Of a DNA stretch of 50,441 nucleotides, positions 1-7,913 are shown in pieces (positions within the stretch are counted from its first letter, which is position 1; each line of letters begins with the position of its first letter). The stretch spans positions 1 to 50,441 of the forward strand of contig NZ_JANLOD010000067.1 of the NCBI RefSeq assembly GCF_025466085.1. Direction: 5' to 3'. Origin of the DNA: Pseudomonas sp. 14P_8.1_Bac3 (GTDB lineage: Bacteria; Pseudomonadota; Gammaproteobacteria; Pseudomonadales; Pseudomonadaceae). Both the position numbers and the translations under genes were made by a program. The notes beneath the pieces were generated by a model. That model searched no databases, was not told the DNA's origin, and saw nothing but the letters and a program-made list of their open reading frames with translations.

Positions 1-58
1 GGGAACAAAGGGGGGCCCCCCCCTCCACGCGATGGGGCCATCAAAGCCTGTACAAATC

Positions 59-745
59 TTACTGAAGGAACGAAGCCACCTGCTGCGCCGCAGCCGCCAA
101 ATGCTGCTCATGACTAAACCCCGACGCCCTCAACGGCTTTAAGTCATGATCCCCCGCCACCCGCCAAAAAAGCTCGATGCTCGGCGACAACGCATAAGCC
201 TCGACCGCCTCACGATTCCCCAGCGCATCCCGCTCGCCCTGAACAATCAGTGTCCTCGTCTTTAGCCCGGCCAAATGCTCGACCCGCGGCTTCTGCGGTT
301 TGCCGACGGCATAAAACGGATACCCCAGACACACCAGCGCATCCGCGCCCAGCTCATCCGCCAGCAAACTGGCCATCCGCCCGCCCATGGACTTGCCGCC
401 GATGGCCAAGCGCCCAGTGACATGGCGTCGCACCTCGGCGTACACCTCACGCCAGCATTCCAGGAGTTTCGGTGCCGGGTTCGGCGGGCGTTTACCGCCG
501 TCGATGCGCCGTTGCGCCATGTACGGAAATTCGAAGCGCAGCACGTTGACGCCTTGTGCGGCAAGGCGCGCAGCCATGTCGTTCATCCAGGCGCTGTCCA
601 TCGGCGCACCGGCGCCGTGGGCGAGAATCAGCGTCACCGGCGCGGCCGACCCTTTTGAAACGGCCTCATCCCATAGCCATCCATGATCCCGCAGGCACCG
701 CGCCCATTGATCCCCGTCAATACTGGCCTTGTGCTCTTTGTCCAT
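59..745 (-). CDS. alpha/beta hydrolase, KANL3/Tex30-like family
   Basis: Protein of 228 residues with the alpha/beta-hydrolase layout. It has an N-terminal strand and oxyanion segment (ILAHGAGAPMDSAWM), a nucleophile elbow GKSMGG, a late acid motif (VQGERDALG) and a C-terminal histidine (GDHDLKP). It is probably a cytosolic esterase-like enzyme or serine hydrolase; the substrate is unknown. The start is set at the ATG giving MDKEHKAS; a longer reading frame to 847 runs over the divergent ccoN start and is unlikely. It is divergent from the cco operon, and the 5' coding part overlaps a good ANR box (707-720) that probably serves ccoN. I am sure of the fold and not of the function. Confidence 0.85.
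   Translation of the reverse strand: MDKEHKASIDGDQWARCLRDHGWLWDEAVSKGSAAPVTLILAHGAGAPMDSAWMNDMAARLAAQGVNVLRFEFPYMAQRRIDGGKRPPNPAPKLLECWREVYAEVRRHVTGRLAIGGKSMGGRMASLLADELGADALVCLGYPFYAVGKPQKPRVEHLAGLKTRTLIVQGERDALGNREAVEAYALSPSIELFWRVAGDHDLKPLRASGFSHEQHLAAAAQQVASFLQ
707..720 (+). promoter_or_regulatory. candidate ANR box for the first ccoNOQP operon
   Basis: TTGATCCCCGTCAA matches the FNR/ANR consensus TTGAT-N4-ATCAA at 9 of 10 fixed positions. It lies 120 bp upstream of ccoN, inside codons near the start of the divergent hydrolase gene. The upstream cco operon of P. aeruginosa (cco-2) is known to be ANR-induced, which agrees. A weak -10-like TATAAC sits at 769-774, farther than the usual class II spacing, so the exact promoter is uncertain. 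Confidence 0.6.
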
Positions 746-839
746 GCTTGCCTCGCTTTTAGTCTGCCTATAACTCCAGGCGAAGGGCGCGTCTGCCTTA
801 CGAACGCTGTCACTTCGGCTGAACCGTGGATGGGGAACC

Positions 840-2264
840 ATGAACACTTCTATCAGTACCGCCTACAACTACAAGGTGGTCCGCCAATTCGCCATTATGA
901 CGGTGGTGTGGGGCATCGTCGGCATGGGCCTCGGGGTTTTTCTCGCGGCCCAATTGGTCTGGCCCGAACTCAACTTCGACTTGCCGTGGACCAGCTTCGG
1001 CCGCCTGCGCCCGCTGCACACCAACGCGGTGATCTTTGCCTTCGGCGGTTGCGCCCTGTTTGCCAGCTCCTTTTATTCGGTGCAGCGCACCTGCCAGACG
1101 CAGCTGTTTGCACCGAAAATCGCCGCGTTCTGTTTCTGGGGCTGGCAACTGGTGATCCTGCTGGCAGCCATCAGCCTGCCGCTGGGCTACACCAGTTCCA
1201 AGGAATACGCCGAGCTGGAATGGCCGATCGACATCCTGATCACCATCGTCTGGGTCGCCTACGCCATCGTGTTCTTCGGCACTCTGGCCCAGCGCAAGAC
1301 CCGGCACATCTACGTCGGCAACTGGTTCTTCGGTGCGTTCATCATCACCGTGGCGATCCTGCACATCGTCAACAACCTTGAGCTGCCAGTGAGTTTTACC
1401 AAGTCTTACTCGGTATACGCCGGTGCAACCGATGCCATGGTGCAATGGTGGTACGGGCACAACGCGGTAGGCTTTTTCCTCACCGCTGGTTTCCTCGGGA
1501 TGATGTATTACTTCGTGCCGAAGCAGGCCGAGCGTCCGGTGTATTCCTATCGCCTGTCGATCGTGCACTTCTGGGCGCTGATCACCCTGTACATCTGGGC
1601 CGGCCCGCACCACCTGCACTACACCGCGTTGCCGGACTGGGCGCAGTCGCTGGGCATGGTGATGTCGCTGATCCTGCTGGCGCCAAGCTGGGGCGGGATG
1701 ATCAACGGGATGATGACGCTCTCGGGCGCCTGGCATAAGTTGCGCAGCGACCCGATCCTGCGCTTCCTCGTCGTCTCGCTGGCGTTCTACGGCATGTCGA
1801 CCTTCGAAGGGCCGATGATGGCGATCAAGACCGTCAATGCCCTCTCCCACTACACCGACTGGACCATCGGCCACGTACACGCCGGGGCACTCGGCTGGGT
1901 GGCGATGATTTCCATCGGCGCGCTGTACCACATGATCCCGAAAATCTTCGGTCGCGCGCAGATGCACAGCATCGGCCTGATCAACGCGCACTTCTGGCTC
2001 GCGACCATCGGCACCGTGCTCTACATCGCCTCGATGTGGGTCAACGGCATCGCCCAGGGCCTCATGTGGCGCGCGGTCAACGAGGACGGCACGCTGACCT
2101 ACTCCTTTGTCGAAACCCTGGTGGCCAGCCACCCGGGCTTCGTCGTGCGGCTGGTGGGCGGGGCGATCTTCCTCAGCGGCATGTTCCTGATGGCTTACAA
2201 CACCTGGCGCACCGTGCGGGCTTCGCAGCCTGCCGACGTCGCCGCTGCCGCGCAGATGGCCTGA
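840..2264 (+). CDS. ccoN: cbb3-type cytochrome c oxidase subunit I, upstream copy
   Basis: Catalytic membrane subunit of the high-affinity proton-pumping cbb3 oxidase, which reduces oxygen to water at low oxygen tension. The 474 residues form the twelve-helix haem-copper oxidase fold. Visible ligands are His60 (low-spin haem, RPLHTN), His207 (WWYGHNAV), His257 and His258 (GPHHLH) for CuB, and His345/His347 (IGHVHAG) for the haems. Tyr251 is in the position of the His-Tyr cross-link. Numbering agrees with the P. stutzeri protein. A purine-rich GGGGA precedes the ATG. It is first gene of ccoNOQP and by position corresponds to the ANR-dependent cco-2 operon of P. aeruginosa. It is closely paralogous to the ccoN at 4518. 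Confidence 0.97.
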   Translation: MNTSISTAYNYKVVRQFAIMTVVWGIVGMGLGVFLAAQLVWPELNFDLPWTSFGRLRPLHTNAVIFAFGGCALFASSFYSVQRTCQTQLFAPKIAAFCFWGWQLVILLAAISLPLGYTSSKEYAELEWPIDILITIVWVAYAIVFFGTLAQRKTRHIYVGNWFFGAFIITVAILHIVNNLELPVSFTKSYSVYAGATDAMVQWWYGHNAVGFFLTAGFLGMMYYFVPKQAERPVYSYRLSIVHFWALITLYIWAGPHHLHYTALPDWAQSLGMVMSLILLAPSWGGMINGMMTLSGAWHKLRSDPILRFLVVSLAFYGMSTFEGPMMAIKTVNALSHYTDWTIGHVHAGALGWVAMISIGALYHMIPKIFGRAQMHSIGLINAHFWLATIGTVLYIASMWVNGIAQGLMWRAVNEDGTLTYSFVETLVASHPGFVVRLVGGAIFLSGMFLMAYNTWRTVRASQPADVAAAAQMA

Positions 2265-2274
2265 GGAGTCCGCC

Positions 2275-2883
2275 ATGAAACACGAAACAATCGAGAAAAA
2301 CGTCGGCCTGCTGATGCTGCTGATGGTCCTGGCCGTGAGCATCGGTGGTCTGACCCAGATCGTCCCGCTGTTTTTCCAGGACGTGACCAACAAACCGGTG
2401 GAAGGCATGAAGCCCTACACCGCGCTGCAACTGGAAGGCCGCGACATTTACATCCGCGAAGGCTGCGTCGGTTGCCATTCGCAGATGATCCGGCCGTTTC
2501 GCGCCGAGACCGAGCGCTACGGTCACTACTCGGTGGCCGGGGAAAGCGTCTGGGATCACCCGTTCCTCTGGGGTTCGAAACGCACCGGTCCGGACCTGGC
2601 CCGGGTCGGCGGTCGCTACTCCGAAGACTGGCACCGCGCACACCTGTACAACCCGCGCAACGTCGTGCCGGAATCGAAGATGCCCGCCTACCCGTGGCTC
2701 GTGGCCAACCCGCTCGACAGCAGCCACACCGAAAGCAAGATCAAGGCAATGCGCACCCTCGGCGTGCCGTACACCGACGACGACCTCGCCGGCAGTGTCG
2801 AGTCGCTCAAGGGCAAGACCGAAATGGACGCCTTGGTCGCCTACCTGCAAGTGCTCGGCACTGCCATCAAGAGCAAGAGGTGA
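2275..2883 (+). CDS. ccoO: cbb3-type oxidase subunit II, mono-haem cytochrome c, upstream copy
   Basis: Membrane-anchored c-type cytochrome of 202 residues that passes electrons from CcoP to CcoN. It has an N-terminal membrane helix (residues about 10-30), one haem c site CVGCH with Cys64, Cys67 and His68, and a probable axial methionine at Met136 (ESKMPAYP). It starts 10 bp after ccoN and is followed 3 bp later by ccoQ, so the genes are co-transcribed. Length and motifs are standard for the family. Confidence 0.97.
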   Translation: MKHETIEKNVGLLMLLMVLAVSIGGLTQIVPLFFQDVTNKPVEGMKPYTALQLEGRDIYIREGCVGCHSQMIRPFRAETERYGHYSVAGESVWDHPFLWGSKRTGPDLARVGGRYSEDWHRAHLYNPRNVVPESKMPAYPWLVANPLDSSHTESKIKAMRTLGVPYTDDDLAGSVESLKGKTEMDALVAYLQVLGTAIKSKR

Positions 2884-2886
2884 ACC

Positions 2887-3084
2887 ATGGTCGTTGAAAT
2901 GAGCAGTGGAATGATCCGCGGCCTCGGCACGGTCGTGGTGTTCGTGGCCTTCGTCGGCCTGACGCTGTGGGTGTTCAACAGCAAGCGCAACCCGCAATTC
3001 GCCGAAGCGCGCCTGCTGCCGTTTGCCGATGAGCCACACCCCGATAGCACTCAAGAACCTGTCACAAGGAGTACCCGGCCATGA
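2887..3084 (+). CDS. ccoQ: cbb3-type oxidase subunit CcoQ, upstream copy
   Basis: Small single-helix protein (65 residues) of the CcoQ/FixQ family, which stabilises the association of CcoP with the cbb3 core. The membrane segment is roughly residues 9-28 (GMIRGLGTVVVFVAFVGLTL), followed by a polar tail with LLPFADEP, a motif shared with the second copy. The ATG at 2887 is used; an internal methionine (MSSGMIRG) could also serve. Its last bases overlap the ccoP start by 4 bp (ATGA), indicating translational coupling. Confidence 0.9.
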   Translation: MVVEMSSGMIRGLGTVVVFVAFVGLTLWVFNSKRNPQFAEARLLPFADEPHPDSTQEPVTRSTRP

Positions 3085-4034
3085 CCACCTTCTGGAGTAC
3101 GTGGATCTGCGTACTGACCATCGGCAGCCTGATCGGCCTGACCTGGCTGCTGATCGGCACGCGCAAGGGCGAAACCAAGGGCAGCGTCGACCAGACCATG
3201 GGCCACAGCTTCGACGGCATCGAGGAGTACGACAACCCGTTGCCGCAATGGTGGTTCATGCTGTTCGCCGGCACGCTGGTGTTCGCCGTCGGTTATCTGG
3301 TGTTGTACCCGGGCCTGGGCAACTGGAAAGGCATCTTGCCGGGGTACGAGGACGGCTGGACCGGTGTGCACGAATGGGAAAAGGAGATGAACAAGGCCGA
3401 CGCGAAGTTCGGGCCGATCTTCGCCAAGTTCGCGGCCATGCCGGTGGAAGAAGTGGCGAAAGACCCGCAAGCGCTGAAAATGGGCGGCCGCCTGTTCGCC
3501 TCGAACTGCTCGGTGTGCCACGGCTCGGATGCCAAGGGCGCGTTCGGCTTCCCTAACCTGGCCGACGACAACTGGCGCTGGGGCGGCGACGCCGAGATGA
3601 TCAAGACCACGATCATGGGCGGGCGCATGGCGGCCATGCCGGCCTGGGGTGAAATCCTTGGGGACGCCGGGGTGAAAAACGTTGCCGCGTATGTGCGTCA
3701 TGAACTGGCCGGCCTGCCCTTGCCGGCGGACGACAGCGCCGACCTGCAAGCCGGACAGCAAGCGTTCAGCACCACCTGCGTAGCCTGTCATGGGGCAAAC
3801 GGCCACGGCACTGAAGCCATGGGAGCGCCGAACCTGACGCAACCGGCCGGATTCATCTACGGTACCAGCCTGGCACAACTGCAACAGACGATTCGTCATG
3901 GCCGCCAGGGCCATATGCCGGCGCAGAACGAACTGCTCGGCAACGATAAAGTGCAACTGCTGGCCGCTTATGTGTACAGCCTGTCCCACGGACTGAACAC
4001 TGAGCGTCAGCAGGCGCAAGGCAAAAACCCATAA
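3081..4034 (+). CDS. ccoP: cbb3-type oxidase subunit III, di-haem cytochrome c, upstream copy
   Basis: Di-haem c subunit (317 residues) that takes electrons from soluble cytochrome c and passes them to CcoO. There is an N-terminal helix (about residues 8-26), the FixP N-terminal signature (GHSFDGIEEYDNPLPQWW), a second membrane segment (about 57-78) and two haem c sites, CSVCHG (Cys143, Cys146, His147) and CVACHG (Cys233, Cys236, His237). It is the last gene of the operon; a hairpin follows at 4050-4076. It lacks the 14-residue insertion present in the downstream paralogue after LLPGY. Confidence 0.97.
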   Translation: MTTFWSTWICVLTIGSLIGLTWLLIGTRKGETKGSVDQTMGHSFDGIEEYDNPLPQWWFMLFAGTLVFAVGYLVLYPGLGNWKGILPGYEDGWTGVHEWEKEMNKADAKFGPIFAKFAAMPVEEVAKDPQALKMGGRLFASNCSVCHGSDAKGAFGFPNLADDNWRWGGDAEMIKTTIMGGRMAAMPAWGEILGDAGVKNVAAYVRHELAGLPLPADDSADLQAGQQAFSTTCVACHGANGHGTEAMGAPNLTQPAGFIYGTSLAQLQQTIRHGRQGHMPAQNELLGNDKVQLLAAYVYSLSHGLNTERQQAQGKNP

Positions 4035-4049
4035 CTCCTGACCGCTCTG

Positions 4050-4076
4050 CTGCCGCATTCTTCCCGGATGCGGCAG
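4050..4076 (+). terminator. possible terminator after first cco operon
   Basis: CTGCCGCAT and ATGCGGCAG form a 9-bp stem with a 9-base loop 16 bp after ccoP. The following TTCCC is only weakly T-rich, so termination may be partial. Confidence 0.45.
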
Positions 4077-4517
4077 TTCCCTGCCGCTTTGCGACCCATT
4101 GTCGCACCCTCCGTTAGTCCTCCTTTCGATTCCCCGGATTCGGGTCTAAGCTTGCTCCGATGCGGACTGGCAAGCGCCGGTTGCAGGTCGACCCAACCCG
4201 ATGTGTTCGACGAAGCCGTTCGATGACAGGCCGCAAAGGCTGGTAGATACCGGCTGTCGTGCCAATTGCCATCGGTCACCCCGTCGTTGCGTTTGAACAC
4301 ACCCCGTTACAGATGACCTGACCCCCGCCCCCTTTTCGTTCGATGCGACATTTTGTCCGAGGGCGATTTTGTCCTTACGCGGCGCATGGAAAGGCCGCAG
4401 AATCAGCTTTTGAAAGCATTGACCCAGGTCATGGCGCGTTGCAATGACCCCCTGCTTTCTCCATACTTGCGACCGATTTTTACTCCTAATAAAACACCCA
4501 AACCGTGGAACCTTAGA
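4077..4517. other. intergenic leader between the two cco operons
   Basis: About 440 bp without a convincing gene. A reading frame in phase with ccoN extends upstream to 4353 but its sequence (MSEGDFVLTRRMERP...) is unlike any CcoN terminus and I treat it as non-coding. The stretch holds a weak ANR-like site at 4419-4432 and AT-richer DNA at 4470-4500, with a -10-like CATACT at 4462-4467. It presumably contains the promoter and leader of the second ccoNOQP operon. Confidence 0.5.
4419..4432 (+). promoter_or_regulatory. weak ANR-like site upstream of second ccoN
   Basis: TTGACCCAGGTCAT is palindromic in its inner part (TTGAC/GTCA) and matches the ANR consensus at 7 of 10 positions. It lies 86 bp upstream of the ccoN start; spacing to the nearest -10-like hexamer (CATACT) is about 7 bp longer than expected for a class II site. 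The equivalent P. aeruginosa cco-1 operon is known to be largely constitutive, so this may be a chance match. Confidence 0.3.
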
Positions 4518-5960
4518 ATGAGCACAGCAATCAGTCCGACTGCTTATAACTATAAGGTAGTCCGCCAGTTCGCCATCATGACGGTGGTCTGGGGGATCCT
4601 TGGCATGGGGCTCGGTGTCTTCATCGCCTCACAGCTCGTATGGCCGGAATTGAACTTCGGTCTGCCGTGGACGACCTTTGGACGCTTACGCCCGTTGCAC
4701 ACCAACCTGGTGATTTTCGCCTTCGGTGGTTGTGCACTGTTTGCCACTTCTTATTACGTCGTGCAGCGAACCTGCCAAACGCGACTGATTTCCGACAGCC
4801 TCGCGGCCTTCCACTTCTGGGGATGGCAAGCCGTGATCGTCGGCGCGATCGTGACCTTGCCGCTGGGTTACACCACCACCAAGGAATACGCGGAACTGGA
4901 ATGGCCCCTGGCTATTCTGCTGGCCATTGTCTGGGTCACCTACGGTCTGGTGTTCTTCGGCACCATCGTCAAGCGCAAGACCAAGCACATCTATGTGGGT
5001 AACTGGTTCTACGGCGCGTTCATCGTCGTGACTGCGATGCTTCACATCGTCAACCACATGTCCCTGCCGGTCAGCCTGTTCAAGTCCTACTCTGCCTACT
5101 CGGGTGCGACGGACGCGATGATCCAGTGGTGGTACGGCCACAACGCGGTGGGCTTCTTCCTGACCACCGGCTTCCTGGGGATGATGTACTACTTCGTGCC
5201 GAAACAGGCCGAACGTCCGATCTACTCCTATCGCCTGTCCATCGTGCACTTCTGGGCGCTGATCACCCTGTACATCTGGGCCGGTCCGCACCACCTGCAC
5301 TACACCGCATTGCCAGACTGGGCCCAGTCCCTCGGCATGGCGATGTCGATCATCCTGCTGGCTCCGAGCTGGGGCGGCATGATCAACGGCATGATGACCC
5401 TGTCGGGCGCCTGGCATAAGCTGCGCACCGACCCGATCCTGCGCTTCCTCGTGGTCTCGCTGGCGTTCTACGGCATGTCGACCTTCGAAGGGCCGATGAT
5501 GGCGATCAAGACCGTCAACTCGCTCTCGCACTACACCGACTGGACCATCGGCCACGTACACGCCGGGGCCTTGGGCTGGGTAGCGATGATCTCGATCGGT
5601 GCCATCTACCACATGATCCCGAAACTGTTCGGTCGCGCGCAGATGCACAGCATCGGCCTGATCAACGCGCACTTCTGGCTCGCGACCATCGGGACCGTGC
5701 TGTACATCGCCTCGATGTGGGTCAACGGCATTACCCAGGGCCTGATGTGGCGCGCCATCAACGACGACGGCACCCTCACCTACTCGTTCGTGGAAGCACT
5801 GCAAGCCAGCCACCCGGGTTACATCGTTCGCGCCCTCGGCGGTGCGTTCTTCGCCAGCGGCATGCTGTTCATGGCCTACAACGTGTTCCGTACCGTTCGT
5901 GCCTCGAACCCGGCTGAAGCTGAAGCCGCCGAACAGATCGCTGTAGTTGGAGCTCACTGA
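4518..5960 (+). CDS. ccoN: cbb3-type cytochrome c oxidase subunit I, downstream copy
   Basis: Second catalytic subunit of a cbb3 oxidase, 480 residues. The start is taken as the ATG giving MSTAISPTAYNYKVV, which aligns with the upstream copy; the longer frame to 4353 is rejected. All haem and CuB ligands are conserved with an offset of one residue: His61, His208, His258/His259, His346/His348, with Tyr252 at the cross-link position. By order it corresponds to cco-1 of P. aeruginosa, the oxidase expressed also at high oxygen. Its central and 3' parts are nearly identical in DNA to the upstream copy. The stop shares one base with the ccoO start. Confidence 0.97.
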   Translation: MSTAISPTAYNYKVVRQFAIMTVVWGILGMGLGVFIASQLVWPELNFGLPWTTFGRLRPLHTNLVIFAFGGCALFATSYYVVQRTCQTRLISDSLAAFHFWGWQAVIVGAIVTLPLGYTTTKEYAELEWPLAILLAIVWVTYGLVFFGTIVKRKTKHIYVGNWFYGAFIVVTAMLHIVNHMSLPVSLFKSYSAYSGATDAMIQWWYGHNAVGFFLTTGFLGMMYYFVPKQAERPIYSYRLSIVHFWALITLYIWAGPHHLHYTALPDWAQSLGMAMSIILLAPSWGGMINGMMTLSGAWHKLRTDPILRFLVVSLAFYGMSTFEGPMMAIKTVNSLSHYTDWTIGHVHAGALGWVAMISIGAIYHMIPKLFGRAQMHSIGLINAHFWLATIGTVLYIASMWVNGITQGLMWRAINDDGTLTYSFVEALQASHPGYIVRALGGAFFASGMLFMAYNVFRTVRASNPAEAEAAEQIAVVGAH

Positions 5961-6568
5961 TGAAGCATGAAGCAGTCGAGAAGAATATTGGCCTGCTGGC
6001 CTTCTTCATGGTTATCGCCGTCAGCGTCGGCGGCCTGACCCAGATCGTTCCGCTGTTTTTCCAGGACGTCACCAACAAGCCGGTCGAAGGCATGAAGCCT
6101 CGCACCGCCCTTGAACTGGAAGGCCGCGACATCTACATCGCCAACGGTTGTGTCGGCTGCCACTCGCAGATGATCCGCCCCTTCCGTGCTGAAACCGAAC
6201 GTTATGGCCACTACTCGGTGGCCGGTGAAAGCGTCTGGGACCACCCGTTCCTGTGGGGCTCCAAGCGTACCGGTCCGGACCTGGCCCGTGTCGGCGGTCG
6301 TTACTCCGATGACTGGCATCGTGCGCACTTGTACAACCCGCGCAACGTCGTGCCTGAATCGAAAATGCCGGCGTATCCGTTCCTCGTGGAAAACAAGCTC
6401 GACGGTAAGGAAACCGCCAAGAAAATGGAAGTCTTGCGCACGCTCGGCGTCCCTTACACCGACGAAGACATCGCCGGCGCTCAGGATGCTGTGAAGGGCA
6501 AAACCGAAATGGACGCGCTGGTGGCCTATCTGCAAGGCCTGGGCACCATCATCAAAAGCAAACGGTGA
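5960..6568 (+). CDS. ccoO: cbb3-type oxidase subunit II, mono-haem cytochrome c, downstream copy
   Basis: Paralogue of the ccoO at 2275 and of identical length (202 residues). It has an N-terminal anchor helix, a haem c site CVGCHSQ (Cys64, Cys67, His68) and the methionine in ESKMPAYP. The protein differs from the upstream copy mainly in residues 15-25 and in the region after MPAYP (FLVENKLDGKETAKKM). It starts in the TGATG overlap with ccoN, so translation is coupled. It acts in electron transfer from CcoP to CcoN at the inner membrane. Confidence 0.97.
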   Translation: MKHEAVEKNIGLLAFFMVIAVSVGGLTQIVPLFFQDVTNKPVEGMKPRTALELEGRDIYIANGCVGCHSQMIRPFRAETERYGHYSVAGESVWDHPFLWGSKRTGPDLARVGGRYSDDWHRAHLYNPRNVVPESKMPAYPFLVENKLDGKETAKKMEVLRTLGVPYTDEDIAGAQDAVKGKTEMDALVAYLQGLGTIIKSKR

Positions 6569-6573
6569 TTTAG

Positions 6574-6759
6574 ATGGATATCGGGATGATTCGTGGCCTG
6601 GGCACCGTTGTCGTGATGGTGGCCTTCATCGGTCTGGCGTTGTGGGTGTTCAGCCCCAAGCGCAAGTCGGAGTTTGAAGACGCGACCTTGCTGCCTTTCG
6701 CGGATGATCCCGAAGCTATCAAGCACGTCGAGCAAGCTTCTAGGAGTAACAAAGAATGA
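6574..6759 (+). CDS. ccoQ: cbb3-type oxidase subunit CcoQ, downstream copy
   Basis: 61-residue single-helix protein, CcoQ/FixQ family. The helix is about residues 5-24 (MIRGLGTVVVMVAFIGLALW); the tail contains LLPFADDPE as in the first copy. It lies 5 bp after ccoO and overlaps ccoP by 4 bp (ATGA). It probably stabilises the CcoP-core contact in the second oxidase. Confidence 0.9.
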   Translation: MDIGMIRGLGTVVVMVAFIGLALWVFSPKRKSEFEDATLLPFADDPEAIKHVEQASRSNKE

Positions 6760-7739
6760 CTACGTTCTGGAGTCTGTACGTCACAGTCCTCAGTCTCGGC
6801 ACCATCTTCGCCCTGACCTGGCTGCTGCTGTCCACCCGCAAGGGCCAGCGCAGCGAAGCCACCGAAGAGACGGTTGGCCACTCCTTCGACGGGATCGAGG
6901 AGTACGACAACCCACTGCCGAAATGGTGGTTCATGCTGTTCGTGGGCACCATCATCTTCGCCCTGGGCTACCTGGTGCTGTACCCGGGCCTGGGCAACTG
7001 GAAAGGCCTGTTGCCGGGTTACAACTACCTGGATAACGACAAGCAGACCGCGTTCGCCAACGGCCAGACCGGCTGGACCGGCGTTCACGAGTGGGAAAAG
7101 GAAATGGCCAAGTCGGACGCCAAGTTCGGCCCGATCTTCGCCAAGTTCGCCTCCATGCCAATCGAAGAAGTGGCCAAGGATCCGCAAGCCCTGAAGATGG
7201 GTGGCCGTCTGTTCGCCTCCAACTGCTCGGTCTGCCACGGCTCCGACGCCAAAGGCGCTTATGGCTTCCCCAACCTGACCGACGCCGACTGGCGCTGGGG
7301 CGGTGAAGCGGAAACCATCAAGACCACCATCATGGGCGGTCGTCACGCCGTGATGCCGGCGTGGGCCGAAGTGATCGGCGAGCAAGGCGTGGCCGATGTC
7401 GCCGCGTTCGTGCTGACCAACCTCGATGGCCGCAAGCTGCCGGAAGGCACCAAGGCCGACCCGGTTGCCGGGCAGAAACTGTTCGCCGCCAACTGCGTGG
7501 CCTGCCACGGTCCGGAAGGCAAAGGCACGCCAGCGATGGGCGCGCCTAACCTGACCCACCCGGCTGCGTTCATCTATGGTTCGAGCTTCGCCCAACTGCA
7601 GCAGACCATCCGTTACGGCCGTCAGGGCCAGATGCCTGCGCAGGAACAACTGCAAGGCAACGACAAGGTTCACCTGCTGGCCGCTTACGTCTACAGCCTG
7701 TCTCATGGCGAGAAGGCTCCGGCGCAAGACGCTCAGTAA
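6756..7739 (+). CDS. ccoP: cbb3-type oxidase subunit III, di-haem cytochrome c, downstream copy
   Basis: Di-haem cytochrome c subunit, 327 residues. It has the N-terminal FixP signature, two membrane segments and haem c sites CSVCHG (Cys157, Cys160, His161) and CVACHG. Compared with the upstream copy it carries about 14 extra residues after LLPGY (NYLDNDKQTAFANGQT region, bases about 7023-7064), at the start of the periplasmic part. The C-terminus is also slightly shorter (GEKAPAQDAQ). A strong terminator follows 17 bp later, closing the operon. Confidence 0.97.
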   Translation: MTTFWSLYVTVLSLGTIFALTWLLLSTRKGQRSEATEETVGHSFDGIEEYDNPLPKWWFMLFVGTIIFALGYLVLYPGLGNWKGLLPGYNYLDNDKQTAFANGQTGWTGVHEWEKEMAKSDAKFGPIFAKFASMPIEEVAKDPQALKMGGRLFASNCSVCHGSDAKGAYGFPNLTDADWRWGGEAETIKTTIMGGRHAVMPAWAEVIGEQGVADVAAFVLTNLDGRKLPEGTKADPVAGQKLFAANCVACHGPEGKGTPAMGAPNLTHPAAFIYGSSFAQLQQTIRYGRQGQMPAQEQLQGNDKVHLLAAYVYSLSHGEKAPAQDAQ

Positions 7740-7755
7740 GCTGATCGCCCGATAC

Positions 7756-7789
7756 AAAAAACGGCCCCGTCATTTGACGGGGCCGTTTT
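7756..7789 (+). terminator. Rho-independent terminator after second cco operon
   Basis: A perfect 12-bp stem (ACGGCCCCGTCA with TGACGGGGCCGT) with a two-base nominal loop, flanked by an A-run and followed by TTTTC. The A/T flanks make it potentially bidirectional. Confidence 0.9.
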
Positions 7790-7865
7790 CGTTTCGGCCT
7801 AAAGGGCTGTACCTGACGCCGACGAATGGCAGGCCCTGCTGGCCTGACCGATTGCTCGCCCACAG

Positions 7866-7886
7866 GAAACGTAGTAACGTTTCTAC
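7866..7886. promoter_or_regulatory. candidate operator of the toxin-antitoxin pair
   Basis: Two overlapping inverted repeats lie 28-48 bp upstream of the antitoxin ATG: GAAACGT-AGTA-ACGTTTC (7866-7883) and the imperfect palindrome GTAGTAACGTTTCTAC (7871-7886). A -10-like TACATT (7884-7889) abuts them. Position and form fit autoregulation by the antitoxin, as is usual for type II modules. Confidence 0.55.
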
Positions 7887-7913
7887 ATTCAGGCACTCAG
7901 GAGAGCCACCTAC

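Noticed and set aside
810..2408. Antisense frame of 532 codons opposite ccoN
   Set aside because: Shadow of ccoN; the same pattern recurs opposite the second ccoN, as expected for codon-bias artefacts.
4353..4517. N-terminal extension of the second ccoN
   Set aside because: The extra residues align with no CcoN, and the ATG at 4518 matches the upstream copy and the family start.
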